Of a stretch of DNA of 64,000 nt, positions 1-8,555 are shown in pieces. How positions within the stretch are numbered: the first letter of the stretch is position 1; each line of letters opens with the position of its first letter. The DNA is from Microbacterium sp. 3J1. GTDB taxonomy: Bacteria; Actinomycetota; Actinomycetes; Actinomycetales; Microbacteriaceae. The position numbers and the translations under genes are program-made. The stretch spans positions 310,001 through 374,000 of the forward strand of contig NZ_CDWI01000011.1 in assembly GCF_001049495.1 (NCBI RefSeq), given 5' to 3'. The notes under the pieces are model-generated. The model was not told where the DNA came from, did no database searches, and worked only from the letters and a program-made list of their open reading frames with translations.

Positions 1-1
1 C

Positions 2-595
2 GGGGTCCGCTATCACGAGCTCACCATCGACATCACCACGGCGGGGGCGCCGGCCCGGGTCGTCGACGTCTGCGTCGAGACGCTGGGCGGCGTCGACGTC
101 CTCGTCAACTCGGCGGGGATCAGCCGCATCGCAGACGTCACCGACTTCGGCCGGGAGCAGTGGGACCCGATGGTGGCCGTGAATCTCACGGCGGCGTTCG
201 AGATGTCCCACGAGGTGGCGAAGCGAATGATCCCGCAGGGTGCGGGCAAGATCATCAACATCGCCTCGTTGTTCGCATTCCTCGGCGGACTCGGATCGCC
301 GGCGTACGCGGCGACCAAGCACGGCATCGCGGGCTTGACCAAGGCGTATGCCGACGAGCTGGGAGGCCACGGCATCCAGGTCAACGCGATCGCCCCCGGG
401 TACTTCGCCACCCCGATCACCCAGGAGACGCGGTCGGACTCCGAGGCCAACCGACGCATCGTCGATCACACCCCGGCGGGGAGATGGGGAGACGTCGCGG
501 ACCTCATGGGCGCGACCGTGTTCCTGGCCAGCCCCGCCTCCGACTTCGTCAACGGGCACATCCTGTCCGTCGACGGCGGCTACCTGGTGCGCTGA
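2..595 (+). CDS. SDR family dehydrogenase, 5' end cut off by the window
   Basis: Short-chain dehydrogenase/reductase that enters the window already in frame, so the N-terminal NAD(P)-binding glycine motif is missing. Visible are the NSAG turn (the NNAG-like motif), the active-site SLFAFLGGLGSPAYAATK segment with the YxxxK Tyr/Lys pair, and the C-terminal SVDGGYLV typical of the family. The NAIAPGYFATPIT stretch resembles KduD-like 2-deoxy-D-gluconate 3-dehydrogenases, but the substrate is not certain. It lies 40 bp upstream of an FAD-linked oxidase and an FGGY kinase on the same strand, so it probably oxidises or reduces a polyol or sugar-acid intermediate in the same operon. Confidence 0.85.
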   Translation, partial: GVRYHELTIDITTAGAPARVVDVCVETLGGVDVLVNSAGISRIADVTDFGREQWDPMVAVNLTAAFEMSHEVAKRMIPQGAGKIINIASLFAFLGGLGSPAYAATKHGIAGLTKAYADELGGHGIQVNAIAPGYFATPITQETRSDSEANRRIVDHTPAGRWGDVADLMGATVFLASPASDFVNGHILSVDGGYLVR

Positions 596-635
596 GCCGG
601 CGCCCCGACACCTTCAACGAACAGGACACCTTTTC

Positions 636-2120
636 ATGGTTGCTTCACGATCCGCTCTCTCACGCGCGGAGATCGTCACCCGTCTGCAGGAGATGCTCGG
701 CGCCGACCAGGTCGAGACCGACGAGCAGGAGCTGCGCGAGGCGAGCGTCGACCGCTTCAAGAAGTACACGTCCGTGCACGGCATCTTCGACGGTCCGATC
801 CCGGCCGCCATCGTCTACGCGCGATCGACCTCCGATGTCTCGTCGATCCTCGCGTTCGCCGATGAGAACCTCGTCAACGTCGTGCCCCGCACCGGTCGCA
901 CCGCGACCGAGGGCGGCCTCGAGACGATCGTCGACGACTCCATCGTGCTCGACGGCTCACGCATGGACGCGATCCTCGAGATCGACCCCGTCGACATGAT
1001 GGTGACGGCCCAGTGCGGCGTGCCGCTGCAGGTGCTCGAAGACGCGTTGCGCGCGCAGGGGCTCACGACGGGCCACTCGCCGCAGTCCAAGCCGCTCGCG
1101 CAGATGGGCGGCCTGGTCGCGACGCGTTCGATCGGACAGTTCTCCACGCTCTACGGGGGCATCGAGGACATGGTCGTCGGACTCGAGGCCGTGCTGCCCG
1201 ACGGCGAGGTCGTGCGGGTCAAGAACGTCCCGCGTCGCGCGGCGGGGCCGGACATCCGTCACATCGTGATCGGCAACGAGGGTGCACTGGCAGTGATCAC
1301 CGAGGTCACGGTCAAGGTGTTCACCTATCAGCCGGAGAACAACCGCTTCCTCGGATACCTGGTCGATTCTCTGCCCGAGGGGGTCTCGGGCTTGCGTGAC
1401 ATCATCGTCGCCGGGTACCACCCGTCGGTCGCGCGCGCCTACTCGGAGGAGGACGCCGCGCAGCACTTCTCGCACTTCGCGGGTGGCAGGGCGGTGGTGG
1501 TCGTCGTCGCCGAGGGGCCGAAGGGGGTCGCAGATGCCACCGCTGCCGGCGTGGAGGAGATCTTCACAGACATCCCGCACGACAGGGTCGACCCCGCACT
1601 CATCGAGAACTGGTTCGACAACCTGAACTGGGGCCAGGACAAGATCGACGCGGAGAAGCGGGAGATGCTCGAGAACGCGCACCTCGGCTACACGACCGAG
1701 GTCTCCATCGACTGGTCCGGCGTCGAGGAGCTGTTCGAATCCGTGATGCGGCGGGTCCGCACCGAGTTCCCGCGAGCGGCTGATCTCACCATGCTCGGGG
1801 CGCACTCCTCGCACAGCTACCAGACCGGGACGAACCTGTACTTCGTGTACGACTACGACATCGCCTGCGATCCCAGGGAGGAGATCACCGAGTACCACGA
1901 ACCGCTCAACGCGATCGTCGTCGAGGAGGCGTTGCGGCTCGGAGGGTCGATGGTCCACCACCACGGCATCGGCAAGTACCGTACGCCGTGGACGCACGAA
2001 GAGCACGGCACGGCGTACCGGCTGCTGCGGACTCTCAAGGACGGTCTCGACCCGAACGGGATCATGAACAGAGGCACGATCTACCCGCTGGACGACATCG
2101 AGACGGCGTCTCGCACGTGA
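636..2120 (+). CDS. FAD-linked oxidase (GlcD/alkyl-DHAP synthase-like)
   Basis: Protein of 494 residues with the two-part layout of PCMH-type FAD oxidases: an FAD-binding half (about residues 55-235, including PRTGRTATEGG and GGLVATRSIGQFSTLYGGIED) and a C-terminal FAD-linked oxidase half. The MVHHHGIGKYRTPW segment near the end matches the His-rich motif of the glycolate oxidase/alkyl-DHAP synthase superfamily. The ATG at 636 fits the family N-terminus; upstream in-frame codons run into the SDR gene and are rejected. It probably oxidises a hydroxy-acid or polyol in a pathway shared with the SDR before it and the FGGY kinase after it, whose GTG overlaps its stop by 4 bp. The substrate cannot be named from sequence alone. 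Confidence 0.85.
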   Translation: MVASRSALSRAEIVTRLQEMLGADQVETDEQELREASVDRFKKYTSVHGIFDGPIPAAIVYARSTSDVSSILAFADENLVNVVPRTGRTATEGGLETIVDDSIVLDGSRMDAILEIDPVDMMVTAQCGVPLQVLEDALRAQGLTTGHSPQSKPLAQMGGLVATRSIGQFSTLYGGIEDMVVGLEAVLPDGEVVRVKNVPRRAAGPDIRHIVIGNEGALAVITEVTVKVFTYQPENNRFLGYLVDSLPEGVSGLRDIIVAGYHPSVARAYSEEDAAQHFSHFAGGRAVVVVVAEGPKGVADATAAGVEEIFTDIPHDRVDPALIENWFDNLNWGQDKIDAEKREMLENAHLGYTTEVSIDWSGVEELFESVMRRVRTEFPRAADLTMLGAHSSHSYQTGTNLYFVYDYDIACDPREEITEYHEPLNAIVVEEALRLGGSMVHHHGIGKYRTPWTHEEHGTAYRLLRTLKDGLDPNGIMNRGTIYPLDDIETASRT

Positions 2121-3523
2121 GCGACCCGGGCGCAGGGTACGTCGTCGCGATCGACAACGGCTCGCAGAGCACGAAGGTCCTGATCCTCGATGCACGCGGC
2201 GCGATCCATGCACGGTCTCGCGTCCCCCTGCGCCCGTACTCGTCGCCGTCGCCGGGTCGATGGGAGCATCCCGACGACGATCTGTGGGACTCCATCGCCG
2301 CCGCCGTACGCGAAGCGCTGGCGGTGTTCCCGGGCGATCCCGGCGACATCCGCGGGATCGGCCTGTGCACGATCCGCTTCTGCCGGGCGGTGCTGCGCGC
2401 AGACGGGTCCCTGGCTCAGCCGGTGATGAGCTGGATGGACGAGCGGCTTTCGCTGCCGTACCGGCAGGAGGCCGATGACGCCGTCTTCGTCACCACCTCT
2501 TCGGGCTATATCGCGCATCGGCTCACCGGGCAGCGCCGCGACGCGGCCGGCAACTACCAGGGGATGTGGCCCATCGACACCGCGCGATGGACGTGGAGCG
2601 CGGATGCCGAAGACTACGCCCGCTGCGGCATGGAACCGTCGATGCTGTTCGACGTGCTCCCGCCGGGGGAGACCCTCGGGAGGCTCACCGCTGAAGCGGG
2701 GGCCCTCACCGGCCTCCCCGAGGGGATCCCCGTGATCGCGACCTCCAACGACAAGGCCGTGGAGGCACTCGGTGCGGGGCTGCGAGACGAGGAGGAGGCG
2801 CTGCTGTCGCTGGGCACCTATGTCGCGACCATGACTCCCGGCGACCGCCCGCTGCCACCTCATCCCGACGTCTGGACGAACTTCGCCGCGGAGCCGGGAC
2901 GGTTCCTGTACGAGAGCTCGGGAGTGAGGCGGGGGATGTGGACCGTCAGCTGGTTCCGGGAGCTCGTCTCCGGCGCAAGGGAGCCCGTGTCGGAGGAGGT
3001 CCTGGATCGCGGCGCCGAACAGGTGCCGATCGGTGCGGGCGGGCTGATCGCCGCGCTCGACTGGTTGGCCCCGACGCAGGAGCCCTGGCGGCGGGGAGCG
3101 CTGGTGGGGTTCGACGGCACTCAGGGACGATTCCACATCCATCGTGCGATCCTCGAGGCGCTCGCGATCGCGAGCGAGGAGGGCGATGCGCGCGCGAGGC
3201 GCGTGCTGGGAAGGCGACGACGAGAACTGGTGGTCACCGGCGGCGGCAGCGGATCGCCGCTGATGCTGAGCATCCTCGCAGCCGTGTTCGGCGTGCCGGT
3301 GCGTACGCCGCTCGTGCACGATGCCGCCGGCGTGGGCGCGGCGATCTGCGCGGCGGTGGGCACGGGGATGCACCCGACCTGGGATGCTGCGGTCGATGCG
3401 ATGGTCGCCGTCGGTGCGCGTGCGGAGGTCGATCCCGTGATGGCGAGTGCGTACGCCGAGGTCCGACGGACTCACGCACGCGTGCTGCCCCGGGTCAGGC
3501 GCCTGTTCGCCGACGACGCCTGA
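2117..3523 (+). CDS. FGGY family carbohydrate kinase
   Basis: Protein of 468 residues, slightly short for FGGY kinases (about 480-520). The N-terminal AIDNGSQSTKVLILD is the ATP phosphate-1 motif of the ribonuclease-H-like fold; MSWMDERLSLPY is the sugar-binding region; the C-terminal VTGGGSGSPLMLSILAAVFG is the adenosine/phosphate-2 motif. The GTG at 2117 overlaps the oxidase stop in a GTGA arrangement typical of translational coupling; an upstream ATG would bury over 40 codons in the oxidase gene. It likely phosphorylates the keto-sugar or polyol product of the upstream dehydrogenases. Xylulose, ribulose or erythrulose are all possible. Confidence 0.87.
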   Translation: MSDPGAGYVVAIDNGSQSTKVLILDARGAIHARSRVPLRPYSSPSPGRWEHPDDDLWDSIAAAVREALAVFPGDPGDIRGIGLCTIRFCRAVLRADGSLAQPVMSWMDERLSLPYRQEADDAVFVTTSSGYIAHRLTGQRRDAAGNYQGMWPIDTARWTWSADAEDYARCGMEPSMLFDVLPPGETLGRLTAEAGALTGLPEGIPVIATSNDKAVEALGAGLRDEEEALLSLGTYVATMTPGDRPLPPHPDVWTNFAAEPGRFLYESSGVRRGMWTVSWFRELVSGAREPVSEEVLDRGAEQVPIGAGGLIAALDWLAPTQEPWRRGALVGFDGTQGRFHIHRAILEALAIASEEGDARARRVLGRRRRELVVTGGGSGSPLMLSILAAVFGVPVRTPLVHDAAGVGAAICAAVGTGMHPTWDAAVDAMVAVGARAEVDPVMASAYAEVRRTHARVLPRVRRLFADDA

Positions 3524-3529
3524 GCAGGG

Positions 3530-3889
3530 TCAGCGCCAGATCGCGGCGATCCCGGCGTTGAGAGCGGTGAGGATGCCGACCAGCCAGAACATCGCGGGCG
3601 GGACGGAGCCGTCCTTGCGCTGCTTCGACGTGCCGATGCCGAGCAGGGCTCCGATCGCGAGCAGCACGACGAGCTTGGTCCCGATCTTGGCGTAGTTCAG
3701 CTCGACGCCCTCCGGCAGCCCCCACGGAGCAGCCAATGCGAGGCCCGCGACAGCGGCGACGGTCATGCCGATGCTCATCAGGCGGGTGAACTCGCGGCGT
3801 CCGCCGAACGCCTGCGCGGCCCACGCTCCGAAGAGCACGGCGAAGCCGATCAGATGGACGAACAGCACGACATGACGCAGAGTCTCCAT
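3530..3889 (-). CDS. conserved small integral membrane protein (function unknown)
   Basis: Protein of 119 residues with about four hydrophobic segments: HVVLFVHLIGFAVLFGAWAAQ near the N-terminus, the MSIGMTVAAVAGLALAAPWG region, KLVVLLAIGALLGIG, and MFWLVGILTALNAGIAAI at the C-terminus. The ATG at 3889 begins just before the first membrane segment; the longer open frame upstream overlaps ribH and is not credible. It sits between ribH (same strand, 53 bp away) and the convergent FGGY kinase (6 bp from its stop), so it could be the last gene of the riboflavin transcript. No functional motif is visible. Confidence 0.75.
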   Translation of the reverse strand: METLRHVVLFVHLIGFAVLFGAWAAQAFGGRREFTRLMSIGMTVAAVAGLALAAPWGLPEGVELNYAKIGTKLVVLLAIGALLGIGTSKQRKDGSVPPAMFWLVGILTALNAGIAAIWR

Positions 3890-3942
3890 GTGCTCACCGT
3901 AGGAGCGCTCACGGTCTCCGCGCCAGCAAGGGCAGGCTGACC

Positions 3943-4416
3943 TCAGCCGCGCAGTTCTCGGACGACGAGAGCCGTGCGCAGCGCAGCATCCGCAGCCTCC
4001 GCGCCCTTGTCCTCCTTCGAGCCCTCGAGGCCCGCGCGGTCGAGACCCTGCTTCTCGTCGTCGAGGGTCAGCAGGCCGAAGCCGACCGGCTTGCCCGCAT
4101 CGAGCGACACCCGGGTGAGGCCGTCGGTGGTCGCCGCCGAGACGTACTCGAAGTGGGGGGTGCCGCCGCGGATGATCACGCCGAGCGCCACGACCGCATC
4201 GGCCCCGCCCGCGAACGCCGCCTGTGCGGCCACGGCCAGCTCGAACGAGCCGGGCACCCGCACGAGGCGGTGCGTCGCGCCGGCCTCGTCGAGCACGCGC
4301 TCGGCGCCGGCGATGAGGCCGTTCGAGATGGTCTCGTGCCAGGTGCCGGCGATGATCACGACGTCCAGTCCGCGTCCGTCGATGGCCTCGGTCTTGGGTG
4401 CTCCTGCGCCGCTCAT
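3943..4416 (-). CDS. ribH: 6,7-dimethyl-8-ribityllumazine synthase
   Basis: Penultimate enzyme of riboflavin synthesis: condenses 5-amino-6-ribitylaminouracil with 3,4-dihydroxy-2-butanone 4-phosphate. It is a cytosolic oligomer. The 157 residues contain GTWHETISNGLIAGA, VPGSFELAVAAQ and GVIIRGGTPHFEYV; His88 in the last motif corresponds to the catalytic His of this family. The ATG overlaps the ribBA stop by 4 bp, so the gene is translationally coupled as the last rib gene of the riboswitch-controlled operon. Confidence 0.96.
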   Translation of the reverse strand: MSGAGAPKTEAIDGRGLDVVIIAGTWHETISNGLIAGAERVLDEAGATHRLVRVPGSFELAVAAQAAFAGGADAVVALGVIIRGGTPHFEYVSAATTDGLTRVSLDAGKPVGFGLLTLDDEKQGLDRAGLEGSKEDKGAEAADAALRTALVVRELRG

Positions 4417-5681
4417 GCGTCGTTCTTCCTTCCGTCGGAGAGTGCCTGGGCGAGCTCTGCCTCGCCGATGATGTGACCCATCCGGTCACGCTTGGTCTCG
4501 AGGTACTGGTGGTTGTTGGGGCCGACCCCGACGATGAGCGGAACCTGCTCGACGACGTCGAGACCGAGGTGGCGCAGCTGGTTCACCTTGTCGGTGTTGT
4601 TCGTCAGCAGGCGCACCTTCGAGACTCCGAGGTCGGAGAGGATGCCGGCGGCTGCCGCGTAGTCGCGCGCATCCGCGGGAAGACCGAGGGCGAGATTCGC
4701 GTCCACGGTGTCGAGGCCCTCCTCCTGGAGGCTGTACGCGCGGAGCTTGTTGATGAGGCCGATGCCGCGACCCTCGTGCCCGCGCATGTAGATGACGATC
4801 CCGCCGTCCTGCTCGATCGCGTCGAGCGCTGCATCCAGCTGCGGGCCGCATTCGCACTTGAGAGAGCCGAACGCCTCGCCCGTCAGGCATTCCGAATGCA
4901 CCCGGACGAGCGCCGTCTCGCCGAGCTCGCCCGACACGACGGCGATGTGGTCGGTCCCGGTGATCCTGTCCTTGTACGCGAGGAACCGGAACGACCCGTG
5001 CGTGGTGGGCACGGTGGCATCCGCCCGCAGGCTCACACGACGACTGCGGCTCGCGGGCGTGTATCCCGTCGGGTCGACCTCGTCGAGGTGGGCGATGAGC
5101 TGTTCGATCGTGATGACGGGCACGCCGTCGCGCCGACCGAGCTCGATCAGGCCGGGCAGACGCATCATGCTGCCGTCCTCGGCGACGACCTCGGCGATCG
5201 CGCCGACCGGGCGGAGGCCCGCGAGCTTCATGAGCTCGACCGCCGCCTCGGTGTGGCCACTGCGCTCGCGCACGCCGCCGTCGACGGCGCGGAGGGGGAG
5301 CACGTGACCCGGCCGGATGATGCTCGTGGCCGTCGACTCGGGATTCGAGAGCACGTTGAGGGTGTGCGCCCGATCGAATGCGCTGATCCCGGTCGTCACG
5401 CCCTCGGCGGCGTCGACGCTCACGGTGTAGGCCGTCGAGCGGGCGTCCTCGCTGGCGGCGACCATCGGCGGCAGGTTCAGGTGGTCGGCCAGATCGGCGG
5501 GCATGGGCGCGCAGATGAACCCCGACGACCAGCGCACCGTCCACGCCACCCACTCGGGGGTCGCGAGTTCGGCGGAGAGGATGACATCGCCCTCGTTCTC
5601 ACGGTTCTCATCGTCTGCGACGAGGACGGGACGCCCGGCACGCAGCGCCTCCAGGGCCTCGGGAATGGTGGAAAGGCTCAT
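4413..5681 (-). CDS. ribBA: bifunctional 3,4-DHBP synthase / GTP cyclohydrolase II
   Basis: Fusion of 422 residues supplying both starting arms of riboflavin synthesis. The N-terminal RibB half carries DDENRENEGD at residues 23-32 and RPGHVLPLRA. The C-terminal RibA half (from about residue 215) has the zinc site Cys265, Cys276 and Cys278 in CLTGEAFGSLKCECG and the GHEGRGIGL motif. Length and domain order are standard for actinobacteria. It overlaps ribE upstream and ribH downstream by 4 bp each. Confidence 0.97.
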   Translation of the reverse strand: MSLSTIPEALEALRAGRPVLVADDENRENEGDVILSAELATPEWVAWTVRWSSGFICAPMPADLADHLNLPPMVAASEDARSTAYTVSVDAAEGVTTGISAFDRAHTLNVLSNPESTATSIIRPGHVLPLRAVDGGVRERSGHTEAAVELMKLAGLRPVGAIAEVVAEDGSMMRLPGLIELGRRDGVPVITIEQLIAHLDEVDPTGYTPASRSRRVSLRADATVPTTHGSFRFLAYKDRITGTDHIAVVSGELGETALVRVHSECLTGEAFGSLKCECGPQLDAALDAIEQDGGIVIYMRGHEGRGIGLINKLRAYSLQEEGLDTVDANLALGLPADARDYAAAAGILSDLGVSKVRLLTNNTDKVNQLRHLGLDVVEQVPLIVGVGPNNHQYLETKRDRMGHIIGEAELAQALSDGRKNDA

Positions 5682-6307
5682 CGCGAGCCTCCTTCCGGTG
5701 CGGCGCGGAACGCGAGCAGGCGCTCGACGTGACGGGCGAGGATGTCGGTCTCGAGGTTGACGCGGTCGCCGACGGCGCGGGCGCCGAGAGTGGTCGCGGA
5801 GAGCGTCTCAGGGATCAGGGACACCTCGAACCAGGGGGACGGCTCGGCGGGCTCGCTGACCGCGCTCACAGTGAGCGAGGTTCCGTCGACCGAGATGGAT
5901 CCCTTGTCGACCACGAGCGGCGCGAGATCGTCGGGGAGCGAGATGCGCAGGACACTCCACTGCGCTCCCGGGCGCACCTCGAGCAGGTCGCCGACGCCGT
6001 CGACGTGACCCTGCACGATGTGGCCGCCGAGTCGCGCTCCGACCGGCATCGCCTTCTCGATGTTGACCCGCGTGCCCACGGCGGCTCCACCGAGGGCCGC
6101 GACGTCGAGGGTCTGCTTCATGACATCGGCGTCGAAGGTCTCGGCGGTCGAGTCGACCACGGTGAGGCACACGCCCGAGACGGCAATGGACTCGCCGTGC
6201 ACCGCGTCCCGCGCGGCGCGCGGCGCGCGGACGGTGAGTCGCCAGCCGTCACCTGCGGGGGCGATCGCGGTGATCTCGCCGATCTCTTCGATGATCCCGG
6301 TGAACAT
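5678..6307 (-). CDS. ribE: riboflavin synthase, alpha subunit
   Basis: Last step of riboflavin synthesis: dismutation of two 6,7-dimethyl-8-ribityllumazine molecules. The 209 residues begin MFTGIIEEIG, the family signature, and hold the two lumazine-binding barrel repeats, each with a V(N/S)(I/L)E-type segment (TRVNIEKAMP, DRVNLETDIL) and a GHIVQGHVDGVG motif. The ATG at 6307 shares one base with the ribD stop (TGATG), and the stop overlaps the ribBA start. Longer upstream frames overlap ribD and are rejected. Confidence 0.96.
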   Translation of the reverse strand: MFTGIIEEIGEITAIAPAGDGWRLTVRAPRAARDAVHGESIAVSGVCLTVVDSTAETFDADVMKQTLDVAALGGAAVGTRVNIEKAMPVGARLGGHIVQGHVDGVGDLLEVRPGAQWSVLRISLPDDLAPLVVDKGSISVDGTSLTVSAVSEPAEPSPWFEVSLIPETLSATTLGARAVGDRVNLETDILARHVERLLAFRAAPEGGSR

Positions 6308-7377
6308 CAGGCGGCTCCTTCTTCTCGGGGTCCTGCGGGGCTGGGGCGGTCGGCGCTGGGGCGGTCGGGGCTGGGGCTCGCGATCGCGAGCAGGTCGGAT
6401 CCCAACGGCAGCCACTCCTCGACGGTCAGCCGGCGGGCTTCGCCGATCGACGGCACCCCGATGTCGGTCAGCGCCAGCCGATCGCCGCCGAGCAGCACGG
6501 GCGCGATGTAGGCGAGCACCCGGTCGACGAGTCTTGCCGAGACGAAGGCGCTCGCGAGTGTCGGGCCGCCCTCGACGAAGAGGCTCTGGATGCCGCGGGC
6601 CTGGAGGTCGGCGACCACGGCGTGCAGATCACGGGTGTCGTAGAAGAGCGGTGGACGCGGATGCCGGCGGACGGCGGCGTCGTCGGGCGTCGCCCTCGAT
6701 CCGATGACGACGGGCACCGGCTGGTCGGCGAACAGCGCATCGCCGTCGCGGGCCGTGAGCGAGGGATCGTCCGAGAGCACCGTTCCGGTGCCGACGACGA
6801 TCGCGTCGGCCTCAGCACGTCGACGGTGCACGTCGGCGCGAGCGGAGGGCCCGGTGATCCATTGGCTCGATCCGTCGGCCGCAGCCGCACGTCCGTCGAG
6901 GCTCTGCGCCCACTTGACGGTGATGTGCGGGCGTCCGAGGCGCTGCGCGGTGAGCCAGCCGGAGATCACCGCGTGCGCGGCATCCGCCTGCTCCCCGGCG
7001 TCGACGCTGACGCCCGCGTCGCGCAGACGCTCCGCTCCGCCGCCCGAGACGGCGCCCGGGTCGTCGAGGGCGTAGACCACGCGTGCGACGCCGGCGTCGA
7101 TGAGCGCGAGCGCGCAGGGACCTGTCCGACCGGTGTGGTTGCAGGGCTCCAGGGTGACCACGGCGGTGGCTCCGCGGGCAGCGCCTGGTGCGAGCTTCGA
7201 GAGCGCGTCGACCTCGGCGTGCGGAGTGCCCGCGCCGTGGTGCCAGCCTTCGGCGAGAACCGTGCCGTCAGGGGAGAGGAGCACGGCTCCGACCTGCGGG
7301 TTGACTCCGCGCGGGCCGAGCGTCGCGAGCGAGAGTGCGCGGGTCATCGCCCGGCGTTCCGCCTCGTTCACTGCCAT
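6307..7377 (-). CDS. ribD: bifunctional pyrimidine deaminase/reductase
   Basis: First gene of the rib operon, 356 residues. The N-terminal CDA-fold deaminase has the zinc/catalytic set His53 and Glu55 (HAEVDAL) with Cys79 and Cys88 (PCNHTGRTGPC). The C-terminal reductase domain includes KWAQSLDGRAA, a GTGTVLSDDP segment and FVEGGPTLASAF. The ATG at 7377 is preceded by AGAGGACC, a good ribosome site; an upstream ATG lies in the riboswitch leader. The C-terminal tail is Pro/Ser-rich and probably disordered. Confidence 0.95.
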   Translation of the reverse strand: MAVNEAERRAMTRALSLATLGPRGVNPQVGAVLLSPDGTVLAEGWHHGAGTPHAEVDALSKLAPGAARGATAVVTLEPCNHTGRTGPCALALIDAGVARVVYALDDPGAVSGGGAERLRDAGVSVDAGEQADAAHAVISGWLTAQRLGRPHITVKWAQSLDGRAAAADGSSQWITGPSARADVHRRRAEADAIVVGTGTVLSDDPSLTARDGDALFADQPVPVVIGSRATPDDAAVRRHPRPPLFYDTRDLHAVVADLQARGIQSLFVEGGPTLASAFVSARLVDRVLAYIAPVLLGGDRLALTDIGVPSIGEARRLTVEEWLPLGSDLLAIASPSPDRPSADRPSPAGPREEGAA

Positions 7378-7438
7378 CCGTGGTCCTCTCTGAGGCTCCG
7401 GGCAGGCAGGGTGGCGGAACGGACGCACGCATGCGTCT

Positions 7439-7579
7439 CGTGCTGCCTCCCTTCCGGACTAGCGAGGTCTCCCTCACATCACCGTCGGTCCCGGAATTCC
7501 ACCGGATCGGCATCCCGATGTATCGAGACGCTCGCGGACTGTCACCGCCGGTTCGGATTCCCACCGACCCCGGAGCACG
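7439..7579 (-). promoter_or_regulatory. FMN riboswitch (RFN element) controlling ribD operon
   Basis: On the minus strand the segment shows the RFN landmarks in order: GGTGGGAATCC, AACCGGCGGT, GTCCGCGAGC, GATCCGGTGGAATTCCGG, GACCGACGGT and TAGTCCGGA. The closing P1 helix pairs CGTGCT (7579-7574) with AGCACG (7444-7439). In the known family FMN binding represses rib genes. Downstream, CTGCCT (7409-7404) is complementary to AGGCAG (7448-7443) at the aptamer's 3' edge, and a GACGCA/TGCGTC hairpin lies at 7437-7422. These are a plausible switch between alternative pairings before the ribD ribosome site; this mechanism is inferred. Confidence 0.95.
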
Positions 7580-7590
7580 TTGTTGATCTG

Positions 7591-7596
7591 AGTGTA
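7591..7596 (-). promoter_or_regulatory. probable -10 box of the rib operon
   Basis: TACACT on the minus strand lies about 10 bases before the start of the FMN aptamer, the right distance for transcription to begin at the riboswitch. It sits inside TGAGTGTACTCA (7589-7600), a TGAGT/ACTCA inverted repeat. No good -35 is visible at 17 bases. Inference from position only. Confidence 0.45.
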
Positions 7597-7658
7597 CTCA
7601 ACGCGCCTGCGCGCATTTCATTCCGCGTCGGGGAGGTGGCGCGTCTCCGGCAGCGCAG

Positions 7659-8522
7659 TCACTTCAGCAGTCGGGAGAGCCGGCGGTCGGCGAGGACCTT
7701 GCCGCCGGTCTGACACGTCGCGCAGTACTCCAGCGAACGGTCGGCGAAGAACACGCTGCGCACGACGTCTCCGCACACGGGGCACGCCTCGCCCCGTCGA
7801 GCGTGCACCTGCATCCCGCGCCGCTTCGCATCCTTCAGATCTGCCGGAGGTCTTCCGGATGCTTCGGCCACCGCCTCCGTCAGGGTGGTCCGCATCGCGG
7901 CGTACAGTCGGTCGACCTCGTCGCCGTCGAGCTTGTCCGCGATCGCGTAGGGAGACATCCGCGCGGCGTGCAGGATCTCGTCGGAGTACGCGTTGCCGAT
8001 CCCGGCGACGATCGCCTGATCGCGCAGCAGGCCTTTGATCTGAGTGCGGCGCCCGGTGAGGAGCCCGGCGAACGCGTCTCGTGTGAAGTCGTCGTCGAGC
8101 GGGTCGGGACCCAGGCGCGCGATGCCGGGCACCTCCTGCGGATCCCGCACCACGTAGACGGCGAGCGACTTCTTCGAGCCGGCCTCCGTGAGATCGAAGC
8201 CGCTCTCGTCATCGAGGCCGACGCGCAGCGCGATCGGCGACTTGCCCGGCTTGATGAGGGTCGTCGGCAGGGTCTCGTACCAGCGGAGCCAGCCTGCCTT
8301 CGCAAGATGGAACACGAGGTGCAGCTCATCGCCGCAGGAGAGCACGATGAACTTGCCCCGGCGGGTGGACGCCGTGATCCGGGCGCCGTGCAGAGCCGTG
8401 TTCGGGGGATCGTACGTCTTCAGCGCGGCGATCGCTCCCACGCTGGTGCGCACGATCGTGCGGCCGACGGCTCGTTCGGCGAGGAACGCGGTCAGGCCCT
8501 GTACTTCCGGCATCTCGGGCAT
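7659..8522 (-). CDS. Fpg/Nei family DNA glycosylase-lyase
   Basis: Base-excision repair glycosylase of 287 residues. MPEMPEVQGL aligns with the Fpg N-terminus MPELPEV, giving catalytic Pro2 and Glu3; this fixes the start at the first ATG. RRGKFIVL holds the conserved beta-turn Lys, GIGNAYSDEILHAA is the H2TH region, and the C-terminal zinc finger is CPVCG with CATCQ, preceded by an Arg as in Fpg. Whether it prefers oxidised purines (MutM) or pyrimidines (Nei) is not clear; the EVQGL N-terminus suits the actinobacterial Fpg/Nei group. It is a single gene convergent with nothing, upstream of the rib promoter. Confidence 0.92.
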   Translation of the reverse strand: MPEMPEVQGLTAFLAERAVGRTIVRTSVGAIAALKTYDPPNTALHGARITASTRRGKFIVLSCGDELHLVFHLAKAGWLRWYETLPTTLIKPGKSPIALRVGLDDESGFDLTEAGSKKSLAVYVVRDPQEVPGIARLGPDPLDDDFTRDAFAGLLTGRRTQIKGLLRDQAIVAGIGNAYSDEILHAARMSPYAIADKLDGDEVDRLYAAMRTTLTEAVAEASGRPPADLKDAKRRGMQVHARRGEACPVCGDVVRSVFFADRSLEYCATCQTGGKVLADRRLSRLLK

Positions 8523-8555
8523 GCGCCCATCCTGCCACCGGGATCCGACACCGGA

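Noticed and set aside
1988..2116. Upstream ATG for the FGGY kinase
   Set aside because: It would extend the protein through the oxidase gene; the GTG at 2117 gives the typical kinase N-terminus and a normal 4-bp overlap.
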